From Bermanella sp047628755 (GTDB taxonomy: Bacteria > Pseudomonadota > Gammaproteobacteria > Pseudomonadales > Oceanobacteraceae): a stretch of 23,787 nucleotides of DNA. The stretch spans positions 1 to 23,787 of the forward strand of contig JBLHVV010000043.1 in the NCBI GenBank assembly GCA_047628755.1, read 5' to 3'. The translations under genes and the position numbers were made by a program. Of this stretch, positions 13,590-22,724 are shown piece by piece. The notes beneath the pieces were generated by a model. It was given only the letters and a program-made list of their open reading frames with translations, did not search any database and was not told where the DNA came from. How positions within the stretch are numbered: position 1 is the first letter of the stretch; the number at the start of each line of letters is the position of its first letter.

Positions 13590-16500
13590 ATGCCTCAATT
13601 TGATACAGACCAATTATTTCAAATAGCTGAAAAACTCAGCCAAGATTTCTCCCTGTTTCCTCCTCAAGATGAAAGCAATACACCTTATATTCAAGGCTTG
13701 TTAAGCAATAAGCAAGTTACTGACAAAGTTAAGTCCCTAAGATCGCTAGATATTGACAGCTATATTCGTGAAGTAGTTTCGCCAAGTGAATCTAGTCAAC
13801 GGCTAAATTCTCGCCAATTAGTTCATAAGCTCACCAATCGATTCATCTTTGAAGAAGAGTTTGGGCCTCTTTACGTAGCCGAAGTTGAGCTGCATTTTGG
13901 CACGGGCTTTCGGCGTGTTGGTTTTATTGGACAAAATCGTGCTGAGCGTAATGGCGCATGGCTACCAGAGCACCACCAGCAAGCTGTACTTTCAATGCGC
14001 AACTTTGCAAAGCATGCCATTCCAATTGTCACATTAATAGATACTCCTGGTGCAGATGCTAGCGAAACTGCAAACTTGAACAATCAGGCCCATAGCATTT
14101 CTCATTTAATAGCTGAAATGGCCAATGCAGATGTCCCTACTGTGGGAATTATTTTAGGTGCTGGGTATTCTGGTGGAGCAATACCATTAGCTTCAACCAA
14201 CATCCTTCTGTCAGTAAGAGATGGAATTTTTAACACTATTCAGCCTCAAGGCTTGGCAAGTATTGCCAGAAAATATAATCTTTCTTGGCAAGAATGTGCA
14301 AAATATGTAGGGGTATCTGCTTACGAGCTTTTAGAAAGAAATGTAATAGACGGTATTATTGATTACGCACCCAGTGATCGCATAGACCAACTTGAAAACT
14401 TATTAACAGCCATTATATCCAGCATTACAAGCATTGAAAAAGGCGCTATCCATTTTGCACGAGAAAATCCATATTTAATGGATCACTACAAACGCAGTGT
14501 TGAAAGATTCCTTAATCCTTCTGAAAAGCTAAATGCAATAGAAGACAACTCAAAGATGGAAATAGCCACATCTCCTTCTGAGCACCATAATATTTTTAGA
14601 ATGACTTATCGCTACATGCGCTATTTAACATTACGCAACCGAATTTTCTCTACTTCTAAAGGTCACTATAGTCGTATAACTGAAACCGAAATTCCATCAG
14701 GTAAGTTAAACGAGCGTATAGAAGGAGAAAAACGAGATAAATTCCAGAAATGGCTGCAAGCACCTGACAAAATTCGTTACGACGATGAACTAAATAAGCT
14801 ATGGAAAAACTATATTCAAAAGGCAAATGAACGTAGCGAATCACGGGGCTCTATTTCTCGTATGTTTTTTGGTGAACCAGAAGACAATTATTTAAAAGCA
14901 AAGCAAGACTTTAGTTTTTCGTTAGGCCTATATTTATTTAATCGTTGGAAGTCTGATGCCGACATTAATTTTTCAGAGTTAATAAATTATCTAACTAACT
15001 TTCAACAAAGCCGATTTTTATTAACGCAAGATGACTTGGTTGACAGCAATGCCATATTAGATTTCATAAAAGATAACGAACATGAATTAGCTGGCTTTGT
15101 AAGGAATAGCTTAGACTTTGACACTCAAGCACTTTTATCTCAGCATACAGAAAACAAAGAAAGTGGAAATGTTAATGAAGATCTAACAATAGGTTTAACC
15201 AAAACATTAAATGACATAATTAAAGGTGAAAAAATATCCAGTGAAATATGCCAGCATATTTCACTTAGCCCTTTGACCCAACAGTTATTAAATAGTCCTG
15301 CCAGTGGCTCCATGGAAACTAATCGTCGTGCATTAGAGGATGCATTAGCTCCCTACATGAGAATAAAAGAAGATTCAGCTTCATTAAGGGACAACTCAGA
15401 TGTAAGTGTTCTGGATGCCATTAGGTCAGACGATTTAAGAACTGATTTTATTAGCATCAGTGAAAACTTAATTATGTTTGATAATCTTTATGATTACGTC
15501 ATTCGTAATCTTGGCACCATTGCAAAAGAAGCAAAGGAGACACACTCTCTGTCACAAAAAGCAGTAGAAGAACTCATTAATAATGGTTTGGCTTACGCCT
15601 ACAAACACAGTAAGTCTGAGAACCACAAAGAAGAGTTTGCAGACTGGTTTAAGTTCTTTATAGCGTCAAGTGGTCGTGGTGATTTCCTTAAGCAAGTTGA
15701 AGAATGGAAGAAGCATAGCTTTCCTCGACTGAGTGATACTTTATTTGTAATTGTCACTTTCTTTTTTGAAAAGCTATTAACAGAATATTACGATACTATA
15801 GACAATTCTGAGTATATAGGACGAATCAACCCTTACAGTATTGGTCGTAAAAAAGATTTTTGGAACCGCCTGACTATCGCTTATTTCGACCTGCTGATTC
15901 AAGATGTGATTGATGGCTATAAAAAACAAAAATTAACAGGAACTAAATCGTTTATTGATCGCTTCTTTCATGATTTTGAAGAAATAAATGATCATCTAAT
16001 GACCTCTGATCCAGTAAAGTTTCCAGGCTTTAGGCATGCCATAGAAACCGCATTAAACAACAACGTCACTCCTTGTGGGGTTGTAACCGGATTTGGCACT
16101 ATAAAAGTTGGTGACGAAAGCCGTCGTGTAGGCACGTTAATATCAAACCTAGACTTTCAAGCTGGCGCATTTGATATGGCTAGCGCTGAGAAATTTTGTA
16201 AGTTAATGGTTGAATGTGCACGCAACAACTACCCAATTGTTTGTTTTGTTTCATCAGGAGGTATGCAAACTAAGGAAGGTGCCTCAGCATTATTTTCAAT
16301 GTCAGTAGTAAATGACCGCATCACACGTTTTGTACGTGACAATGACTTGCCTATTGTTATGTTTGGCTTTAGCGATTGCACGGGTGGCGCTCAGGCAAGC
16401 TTTGTAACCCATCCAATGGTACAGAGTTTTTATTTTTCAGGTACTAATATGCCTTTTGCAGGGCAGATTGTTGTACCTTCATACTTGCCTGCCACCAGTA

Positions 16501-18467
16501 CCCTATCAAACTATTTATCACTTAATCCGGGTGCTATGGCAGACTTAGTTAAACACCCATTCTTAGATGATATTGACGTTCGTTTAAGAGCTATTGACCC
16601 ATCTATTCCTATCGCTAGAAAAACAGCTGATGAAATTTTAGAAAGAATTTTAAAAGGTTATGTAACTCCAGAAAAAGCAGAAAAAAGTGAAACTTATGAT
16701 CCTTCTAGTGAAAAAATATTCCGCCCTATTAAAAGAGTATTAATACATGCTCGTGGTTGTACGGCGCAAAAACTGGTTAAAAAAGCGCAGCAAAATAACA
16801 TCGATGTAGTACTTGTTCAGTCCGACCCAGACATGACCAGTACAGCAGCTGACTTATTAAAATCCAATGATCGACTGGTTTGTATCGGTGGCAATACGCC
16901 TGATGAGAGTTATCTTAACGCTCAAAGTGTGATCCGTATTGCTCATCTTGAAAAAGTTGATTCGCTCCACCCTGGCATTGGTTTTTTATCTGAAAGTGCA
17001 ATTTTCGCTGCTTTCTGTGGTAACAACGACTTAAACTTTATTGGACCAAGTGTTAGCTCTATGGAAACCATGGGGAATAAATCGAACGCAATCAATACCG
17101 CAATTGCTTCAGGTGTCCCTGTTGTCCCTGGATCCCATGGTATTGTTACTACATCGGCAATTGCTGCAAAAGTAGCCAAAGAAATTGGCTATCCAGTTTT
17201 ATTAAAAGCAGTACATGGTGGAGGCGGAAAAGGCATTCAAGTTGTGCATGAACCTACAACAATTCATGAGTTATTCCATCAAATCTCTAGGGAGGCAAAG
17301 AGTGCATTTGGGAATGGTGATATTTATCTAGAAAAGTTTGTCACATCGCTGCGTCATATAGAGGTTCAAATTTTACGTGATAGCCATGGCAATACCAAGG
17401 TACTTGGGTTACGAGACTGCTCTGTACAACGTAATAACCAAAAAATAATTGAGGAATCGGCATCTACAATGTTGCCTAAAAACCTAGAAGATAAAGTTTA
17501 TAAATACGCTGAAAGTTTATCTGATGAAGTTGATTACGTAGGTGCTGGCACAGTTGAGTTTATTTATAATCTTGATGAAAATGATATTTACTTTATGGAA
17601 ATGAATACTCGTCTTCAAGTAGAACACCCTGTTACAGAATTAGTAACTGGTATAGATATTGTTACTGAGCAATTTAATATTGCCAGTGGTGGTAATATTA
17701 AAGCCTTAAAGCCAAAACAAAAAGGCTACGCTATTGAGGTCCGTGTAAATGCTGAGAAAGGAACTCTCCAAGACGACACTGTTAACTTCATTCCTAACGC
17801 GGGCCAAATTACTCAATGTGTGATTCCTGAAGGAAAAGATATCCAAATATTAAAATCTATCGATTCCAATAAAGAAGTCACTCCTTTTTACGACAGTATG
17901 ATTGTACAAATAATATGCTACGGAAAAGATCGAAACGATACCATTACAAAATTACTCATCTATTTAGACACCGTTATTATTCAAGGCGTAAGCACTAATA
18001 TTCCACTGCTAAAACGAATATTAAACGACGAAATATTTTTAAAAGGTAATTATGACACTAACTATTTACCTAATTTTTTGAATAGAACTGATAGAGATGA
18101 ACTAATAAAAGAAATTGATGAAAGTGCAGGTAATAGTGGTTCTAGCGTGACAGTTGATTCGTTAAAAATCGAAGGCTCTACAGAGCTTAAGGTACTGGCC
18201 CCAGCTAGCTCTATTTTTTACAGCGCACCTTCACCTACTGAGCCTGCTTACGTAAAAGAAGGTGATATTATTAATGTAAATCAAACAATTTGCTTGATGG
18301 AAGCCATGAAAATGTTCAGCCCATTAACTCTTAAATCGTTTAATTCAAAGAACAATATTCTTTATGATACTAATACTCAGTACCAAATTTTGCGTATTCA
18401 TAACGGTGAAGGCCAGCAGGTAAATCAGGGAGACTTACTTTTTGTAATTAAACCAATCAATCGTTAA
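13590..18467 (+). CDS. Single-chain biotin-dependent acyl-CoA carboxylase: CTalpha-linker-CTbeta-BC-BCCP
   Basis: 1625 residues that appear to hold every part of an acetyl/acyl-CoA carboxylase. Residues about 85-290 are AccA-like carboxyltransferase alpha, with DTPGAD (151-156) and the oxyanion loop GAGYSGGA (190-197). About 330-810 is a mainly helical, charged region with no family I recognise. About 811-1010 is AccD-like CT beta, with VSSGG (SSGG 888-891) and TGGAQASF (931-938), but without the AccD CxxC zinc ribbon. About 1047-1490 is biotin carboxylase: ATP-grasp loop HGGGGKG (1209-1215), EMNTRLQVEH (1337-1346, with R1341) and YDSMIVQIICYG. The end is an AccB-like carrier with EAMKM, biotin on K1574. 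It would carboxylate biotin with bicarbonate and ATP, then an acyl-CoA; acetyl-CoA versus a longer acyl-CoA cannot be decided. An in-frame TAA at 13575-13577 limits the N-terminus. The ribosome site is weak. Confidence 0.92.
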   Translation: MPQFDTDQLFQIAEKLSQDFSLFPPQDESNTPYIQGLLSNKQVTDKVKSLRSLDIDSYIREVVSPSESSQRLNSRQLVHKLTNRFIFEEEFGPLYVAEVELHFGTGFRRVGFIGQNRAERNGAWLPEHHQQAVLSMRNFAKHAIPIVTLIDTPGADASETANLNNQAHSISHLIAEMANADVPTVGIILGAGYSGGAIPLASTNILLSVRDGIFNTIQPQGLASIARKYNLSWQECAKYVGVSAYELLERNVIDGIIDYAPSDRIDQLENLLTAIISSITSIEKGAIHFARENPYLMDHYKRSVERFLNPSEKLNAIEDNSKMEIATSPSEHHNIFRMTYRYMRYLTLRNRIFSTSKGHYSRITETEIPSGKLNERIEGEKRDKFQKWLQAPDKIRYDDELNKLWKNYIQKANERSESRGSISRMFFGEPEDNYLKAKQDFSFSLGLYLFNRWKSDADINFSELINYLTNFQQSRFLLTQDDLVDSNAILDFIKDNEHELAGFVRNSLDFDTQALLSQHTENKESGNVNEDLTIGLTKTLNDIIKGEKISSEICQHISLSPLTQQLLNSPASGSMETNRRALEDALAPYMRIKEDSASLRDNSDVSVLDAIRSDDLRTDFISISENLIMFDNLYDYVIRNLGTIAKEAKETHSLSQKAVEELINNGLAYAYKHSKSENHKEEFADWFKFFIASSGRGDFLKQVEEWKKHSFPRLSDTLFVIVTFFFEKLLTEYYDTIDNSEYIGRINPYSIGRKKDFWNRLTIAYFDLLIQDVIDGYKKQKLTGTKSFIDRFFHDFEEINDHLMTSDPVKFPGFRHAIETALNNNVTPCGVVTGFGTIKVGDESRRVGTLISNLDFQAGAFDMASAEKFCKLMVECARNNYPIVCFVSSGGMQTKEGASALFSMSVVNDRITRFVRDNDLPIVMFGFSDCTGGAQASFVTHPMVQSFYFSGTNMPFAGQIVVPSYLPATSTLSNYLSLNPGAMADLVKHPFLDDIDVRLRAIDPSIPIARKTADEILERILKGYVTPEKAEKSETYDPSSEKIFRPIKRVLIHARGCTAQKLVKKAQQNNIDVVLVQSDPDMTSTAADLLKSNDRLVCIGGNTPDESYLNAQSVIRIAHLEKVDSLHPGIGFLSESAIFAAFCGNNDLNFIGPSVSSMETMGNKSNAINTAIASGVPVVPGSHGIVTTSAIAAKVAKEIGYPVLLKAVHGGGGKGIQVVHEPTTIHELFHQISREAKSAFGNGDIYLEKFVTSLRHIEVQILRDSHGNTKVLGLRDCSVQRNNQKIIEESASTMLPKNLEDKVYKYAESLSDEVDYVGAGTVEFIYNLDENDIYFMEMNTRLQVEHPVTELVTGIDIVTEQFNIASGGNIKALKPKQKGYAIEVRVNAEKGTLQDDTVNFIPNAGQITQCVIPEGKDIQILKSIDSNKEVTPFYDSMIVQIICYGKDRNDTITKLLIYLDTVIIQGVSTNIPLLKRILNDEIFLKGNYDTNYLPNFLNRTDRDELIKEIDESAGNSGSSVTVDSLKIEGSTELKVLAPASSIFYSAPSPTEPAYVKEGDIINVNQTICLMEAMKMFSPLTLKSFNSKNNILYDTNTQYQILRIHNGEGQQVNQGDLLFVIKPINR

Positions 18468-18487
18468 GAGCTACAATACTGCACGCC

Positions 18488-18522
18488 AGCCTCAATTTAA
18501 TTATCTGAATTGAGGCTTTTTT
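18488..18522 (+). terminator. Intrinsic terminator after the carboxylase gene
   Basis: A 10-bp stem, AGCCTCAATT (18488-18497) with AATTGAGGCT (18508-18517), has a 10-base loop and is followed by T 517-522. It lies 20 bases after the carboxylase stop, so prc is probably transcribed separately. Confidence 0.85.
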
Positions 18523-18848
18523 GTGCAACTAACAAACAGTTAAATTCTTATAAAACTGAAATTATTTATCACAGAAGAATGAGATACCTATTTTTCAACA
18601 GTCGAAACCCAAATTAGACCAACCAACGTATAAATTAGGGTACGGTAAAATTAAAGCGAACTGATTGCAGTAATATGAGTCAGACTACTATGATATTTAC
18701 ATGATTATTACTTCGGCATACGTTAATATGCCTAAATAGTAGAAACATTGTGCCAAACCATCACATTAAACTGGGTTAAGTGCTATAAATAAGCATATAA
18801 CTCTAAATTTTAAGCACAAAAATAAATTGAGAAAGGATCATCAAATAA
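18523..18848. other. Gene-free region upstream of prc
   Basis: 326 AT-rich bases with no credible coding sequence on either strand. It should contain the prc promoter. The best candidate I see is TTGCAG (18665-18670), an 18-base spacer and TATGAT (18689-18694), which would leave a leader of about 150 bases. A TATAAA at 18785-18790 has no good -35. I see no recognisable riboswitch or long hairpin. Confidence 0.35.
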
Positions 18849-20900
18849 ATGTTGCGCCATTTAATCATAATCACAACGTTTTGCTTCACTGGCTTGGCAT
18901 TTGCGAATACAAATGAGCCTATTTCTCAATTGAAGCCAGAAGCTGAACACCCACTGACTAATCGTGCAGTCGTTCACCACCTTTACCAGCATCATTATTC
19001 TCGTAAATACATGAACGACAAATTCTCAACAAAAGTGTATGACCGATACTTAGAGATATTGGACAATACACGTTCATATTTTACCTATTATGATATTAAA
19101 GAATTTGAAGTCATGCGCTACAAGCTTGACGATGCAATTAAAACCAACGATTTAGCCCCAGCTTACAAGGTTTATAATCGCTATCAGCAGAGGGCCATTG
19201 AACGCCTTGACTATGCTTTAACTGTATTAGCAAAAGGAGCAAAGCAATTCGACTTTACAAAAGACGAATCCTTAGAGTTGGACCGAGAAAAAGCTGACTG
19301 GGCTAAGTCCTCTGAAGAATTAGATATTCTTTGGTCTAAGCGTATAAAAAATACTGTATTAAATTTAAAGTTAGCGAAGAAAGAAGACGATAAAATAATT
19401 GAGCTTTTAACTAAACGATATACTAGCCAACTTAACCGTATTAAACAGATTAACTCGGAAGACGCATTCCAATCGTATATGAATGCAATCACACATACAT
19501 TTGATCCTCACACTCAATATATGTCTCCTCGCAACAGCGAAAACTTCAATATAAATATGAGTCTTTCATTACAAGGGATTGGTGCGGTGTTGCGCAGCGA
19601 AAATGAAAACACCATAGTAGAACGCTTGGTTACAGGTGGTCCTGCAGATAAAGCAGGCCAACTTAAACCTAGTGACAAAATTATAGGTGTCGCCCAGGGA
19701 GGAAAAGACGTTGTTGATGTAATTGGCTGGCGTTTGGACGAAGTAGTTAACCTAATTCGCGGTCCTAAAGACAGTACTGTTCGACTAGACATTGTGTCTG
19801 GTAGTGACCAAACAGAATCGCATAGAGAAATTTCAATTATACGTGACGAAGTGAAATTAGAAGACAGAGCCGCACAAAGTGAGACTCTCGATATTAAGCG
19901 TGATGGTAAAAACTTTAAAGTAGGAGTAATCGATATCCCTGCTTTTTACGCTGACTTTGAGGCAAAGAGTGCTAATGACCCTAACTACAGAAGCACCACA
20001 CGGGATGTTAGTAACTTAATAAAAGAACTGAAAAAAGATAATATTGATGGCCTGATCATTGACCTAAGAAATAATGGCGGTGGCTCACTTTCAGAAGTGA
20101 ACGATTTAGTTGGTCTTTTCATTCCTAAAGGTCCTACGGTTCAAGTACACTATAGTTTCGGGCACACTCAAGTACTGGCCGATCAAGATCCTTCTCAACT
20201 TTATAAAGGTCCGCTAGTAGTTCTTACTAATCGACTAAGTGCTAGTGCATCAGAGATATTTGCAGGCGCGATACAAGATTATGGCCGTGGAATAGTGGTC
20301 GGCAGTCAGACTTTTGGCAAGGGAACAGTTCAAACATTGATACCTCTTTTTAGAGGACAAATGAAAGTGACCAATGCTAAGTTCTACCGCATAAGTGGAG
20401 GAAGTACACAGCATCGAGGTGTCATCCCTGACATTCTTTATCCTGAAATCTATGATATTGATAAAATTGGCGAAAGCGCCTTAGAAGAAGCGCTTCCTTG
20501 GAATAAAATTGACCCGTCTAAATATGTAGTTCAAGGGGATATCTCTCCTGCTCTTAGTAAGCTACAAACAAATCATGATTTGCGCATCAAAAATAATCCA
20601 GATTTCACTTATCTCAACGAACAAGTGGATTTTTTGAAAGAATTGAGAAATGACACGATAATTTCACTTAATATCGAAACCCGTGAAATTGAACGTAAAC
20701 AAACTGAACAACGTCGCTTAGATTTAGAAAACAAACGACGAAAAGCAAAAGGCATGGTGCTTTTAACTGAACTAAAAGACAACTCTGATGATGAAAAAGA
20801 AGCATCAGAAATAGACGACAAAGAACCAAAATCGGAGGATGCACTGCTGATTGAAGGTGGTGAGATTCTGGTAGATTACCTGCAGATTACCAGCAAGTAG
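18849..20900 (+). CDS. prc: Tail-specific (carboxy-terminal) protease Prc/Tsp
   Basis: A periplasmic S41-family serine protease of 683 residues (E. coli Prc 682), which degrades proteins with nonpolar C-termini and trims envelope proteins such as peptidoglycan hydrolases. A signal peptide (1-19, ending AFA) is followed by the N-terminal helical domain, with NRAVVHHLYQHHYSRKY and FDPHTQYMSPRNSENF. A PDZ domain follows at about 236-330 (GIGAVLRSENENTIVERL...GGPADKAGQLKPSDKI). The catalytic core contains DLRNNGGGSLSEV and the dyad S466 (in SASAS) and K491 (in FGKGTVQ), 25 residues apart as in the family. The C-terminus is charged and acidic (DDEKEASEIDDKEPKSED). The ATG has AGGA about 10 bases upstream. 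It is separated from the carboxylase by a terminator and converges on sthA. Confidence 0.96.
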   Translation: MLRHLIIITTFCFTGLAFANTNEPISQLKPEAEHPLTNRAVVHHLYQHHYSRKYMNDKFSTKVYDRYLEILDNTRSYFTYYDIKEFEVMRYKLDDAIKTNDLAPAYKVYNRYQQRAIERLDYALTVLAKGAKQFDFTKDESLELDREKADWAKSSEELDILWSKRIKNTVLNLKLAKKEDDKIIELLTKRYTSQLNRIKQINSEDAFQSYMNAITHTFDPHTQYMSPRNSENFNINMSLSLQGIGAVLRSENENTIVERLVTGGPADKAGQLKPSDKIIGVAQGGKDVVDVIGWRLDEVVNLIRGPKDSTVRLDIVSGSDQTESHREISIIRDEVKLEDRAAQSETLDIKRDGKNFKVGVIDIPAFYADFEAKSANDPNYRSTTRDVSNLIKELKKDNIDGLIIDLRNNGGGSLSEVNDLVGLFIPKGPTVQVHYSFGHTQVLADQDPSQLYKGPLVVLTNRLSASASEIFAGAIQDYGRGIVVGSQTFGKGTVQTLIPLFRGQMKVTNAKFYRISGGSTQHRGVIPDILYPEIYDIDKIGESALEEALPWNKIDPSKYVVQGDISPALSKLQTNHDLRIKNNPDFTYLNEQVDFLKELRNDTIISLNIETREIERKQTEQRRLDLENKRRKAKGMVLLTELKDNSDDEKEASEIDDKEPKSEDALLIEGGEILVDYLQITSK

Positions 20901-20952
20901 TAAATTTTAGAAATTACCAAGGTCTATTTTCTGACAAGTAATTCATGTTACT

Positions 20953-20988
20953 AAAAAGCCCAATCATAAATTTATGATTGGGCTTTTT
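20953..20988. terminator. Bidirectional intrinsic terminator between prc and sthA
   Basis: A perfect 18-bp palindrome: the left arm 20953-20970 begins AAAAAGCCCAATC, and the right arm 20971-20988 is its exact complement ending in GGGCTTTTT. It gives a hairpin with a U tract on either strand and separates two convergent genes. Confidence 0.92.
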
Positions 20989-21009
20989 TATTTGCATAAC
21001 AATAGCTAT

Positions 21010-22404
21010 TTAAGCAATACGGTTCAAACCGTTTAGCGCAGCTATACGATATGCTTCAGCCATGGTTGGATAATTAAAGGTATTATTCACAAAATAACGA
21101 ACTGTATTACCCGCTCCTTCTTGTTTCATAATAGCCTGACCAATGTGAATGATTTCTGACGCTTGATCTCCAAAACAGTGAATGCCTAAAATCTCTAATG
21201 TATCTCTGTTAAACAAGATTTTTAACATGCCCACGTCTTCGCCTGTAATTTGTGCTCGAGCGATACTTTTAAAGAAAGCCTGTCCAACTTCGTATGGAAC
21301 TTTTTCATCAGTAAGCTCACGCTCAGTCTTGCCCACTGAACTGATTTCAGGAATGGTATAGATACCAGTGGGCACATCGGTTACAAACCAGTAATCATCA
21401 TCCCCCGCTAAATGAGCCGCTGCACTTCGTCCTTGGTCATATGCGGCACTTGCAAGGCTTGGCCAGCCAACTACATCACCAACTGCATATACATGATTGC
21501 AAGACGTCTTGTAGTTTTGATCAACCTCTAGCTGACCACGGCTGTTCGGCTCTACTGCCACATGCTCTAAGCCTAAGCCTTTAGTGTTACCGCTTCGTCC
21601 TGCCGCCCATAACAAGGCATCAGCTTTAATTCTTTTACCTGACTGGAAGTTCATGGTGACACTGTGTTCATCTGTATCAACAGAGTCGTATACCTCGTTG
21701 TGCCTTATTAGCACTCCGTTATTACGTAAGTGATAACTTAATGCATCGCTAATTTCATCGTCTAGGAAAGGCAGCAGGCGTTCCCCTGGATTAATTAAGT
21801 CTACCTTTACACCTAGGCCACTAAAGATCGAGGCGTATTCAGAACCAATAACACCCGCCCCGTAAATAATCATGGTTCTAGGGGTGTGCTCAAGTTTTAA
21901 TAAAGTATCTGAGTCATAAACTCGTTCATGGTTAAAGTCTATATTTGCAGGACGGAACGGGCTTGACCCTGTAGCGACAACAATCTGCTCGGCATGCAAA
22001 CGTGTGCTGGATGCTGGACCATCTAAAATTTCAATGGTGTGCGTATCAATGAACTGTCCTCGTCCATGATAAAGATGTATACGATTACGACTGTAAAATT
22101 CAGTACGCAGTTTTACCTGTTTGGCAATAACACGTTCAGCTGTTAATAAAACCCGCGGAAAACTAAACCACTTTGGCTCACTAATATCTCTAAACATAGG
22201 GTTAGTATTATAAGAAATAATCTGCTTTACAGAATGACGCAAGGCCTTAGACGGAATTGTTCCCCAGCGAGTACAGCTACCACCGACCGCTTCAGCTTCC
22301 TCAATGACTGCAACTTTTTTACCTTTTTTAGCCGCGTTCATAGCCGCGCCTTCGCCAGAAGGACCTGTACCCAAAACAATTACATCATAATGATAATCAG
22401 CCAT
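21010..22404 (-). CDS. sthA: Soluble pyridine nucleotide transhydrogenase SthA
   Basis: A 464-residue FAD flavoprotein (E. coli SthA 466) that exchanges reducing equivalents between NADPH and NAD+ in the cytoplasm. It has the flavin disulfide reductase fold: FAD dinucleotide loop GTGPSGEG (12-19), NAD(P) loop YGAGVIGSEYASIFSGLG (about 175-192), VYAVGDVVGWPSLA near 305, and a C-terminal dimerisation domain. The redox-active disulfide is degenerate: GGSC44TRWGT49 keeps one Cys and has Thr at the second position. This is the known SthA signature and separates it from lipoamide dehydrogenase and glutathione reductase. A GGGAG ribosome site sits just upstream. It follows nqrM by 74 bp, converges on prc, and occupies the sth position seen in pseudomonads. 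Confidence 0.96.
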   Translation of the reverse strand: MADYHYDVIVLGTGPSGEGAAMNAAKKGKKVAVIEEAEAVGGSCTRWGTIPSKALRHSVKQIISYNTNPMFRDISEPKWFSFPRVLLTAERVIAKQVKLRTEFYSRNRIHLYHGRGQFIDTHTIEILDGPASSTRLHAEQIVVATGSSPFRPANIDFNHERVYDSDTLLKLEHTPRTMIIYGAGVIGSEYASIFSGLGVKVDLINPGERLLPFLDDEISDALSYHLRNNGVLIRHNEVYDSVDTDEHSVTMNFQSGKRIKADALLWAAGRSGNTKGLGLEHVAVEPNSRGQLEVDQNYKTSCNHVYAVGDVVGWPSLASAAYDQGRSAAAHLAGDDDYWFVTDVPTGIYTIPEISSVGKTERELTDEKVPYEVGQAFFKSIARAQITGEDVGMLKILFNRDTLEILGIHCFGDQASEIIHIGQAIMKQEGAGNTVRYFVNNTFNYPTMAEAYRIAALNGLNRIA

Positions 22405-22478
22405 CTAAACTCCCTAATTATGTCCAAAATCCAAAGTTCACGCACATTACTAATGCAGAATACGTATCCGTAAGGCTA

Positions 22479-22712
22479 CTATTTTTTACTTGCGTCATAA
22501 GCTAGTGAACCATTTTGTGGGCCATTAGCCTTCTCTACTTCTGTATCACAAATGGTTTTATCACCACCGCACACATCACACGCAGTTTCCATTCCAATGG
22601 CACTCATGCCACCACAAGACCCAGCAATGGGTTTACCACCCATTAATACGCCAACGGCCATAAGGGCCATTACGACTATCATAAAGACAAAAACTATAAC
22701 TAACATTTCCAT
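22479..22712 (-). CDS. nqrM: Na+-NQR maturation protein NqrM
   Basis: 77 residues matching the NqrM (formerly DUF539) family: one N-terminal membrane helix (about 1-24), then a Cys-rich segment GSCGG...ACDVCGGDKTIC, with C33, C45, C48 and C55. The family is known to be required for assembly of the NqrD/NqrE iron centre of Na+-translocating NADH:quinone reductase, probably by delivering iron. It lies 12 bp downstream of apbE on the same strand, the usual end of an nqr operon. The last 15 or so residues after the Cys cluster are polar and variable. Confidence 0.93.
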   Translation of the reverse strand: MEMLVIVFVFMIVVMALMAVGVLMGGKPIAGSCGGMSAIGMETACDVCGGDKTICDTEVEKANGPQNGSLAYDASKK

Positions 22713-22724
22713 GACAAACCTCTG

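Noticed and set aside
13871..14083. Open frame antisense to the carboxylase 5' region
   Set aside because: No ribosome site or recognisable protein features; explained as the complement of the CT-alpha coding sequence.
18523..18848. Riboswitch or small RNA in the leader of prc
   Set aside because: No stable long hairpin or recognisable conserved element could be seen; only an AT-rich region with a weak promoter candidate.
21010..22404. Lipoamide dehydrogenase or glutathione reductase instead of SthA
   Set aside because: The second redox Cys is Thr49, the length is 464, and no dehydrogenase complex genes are nearby.
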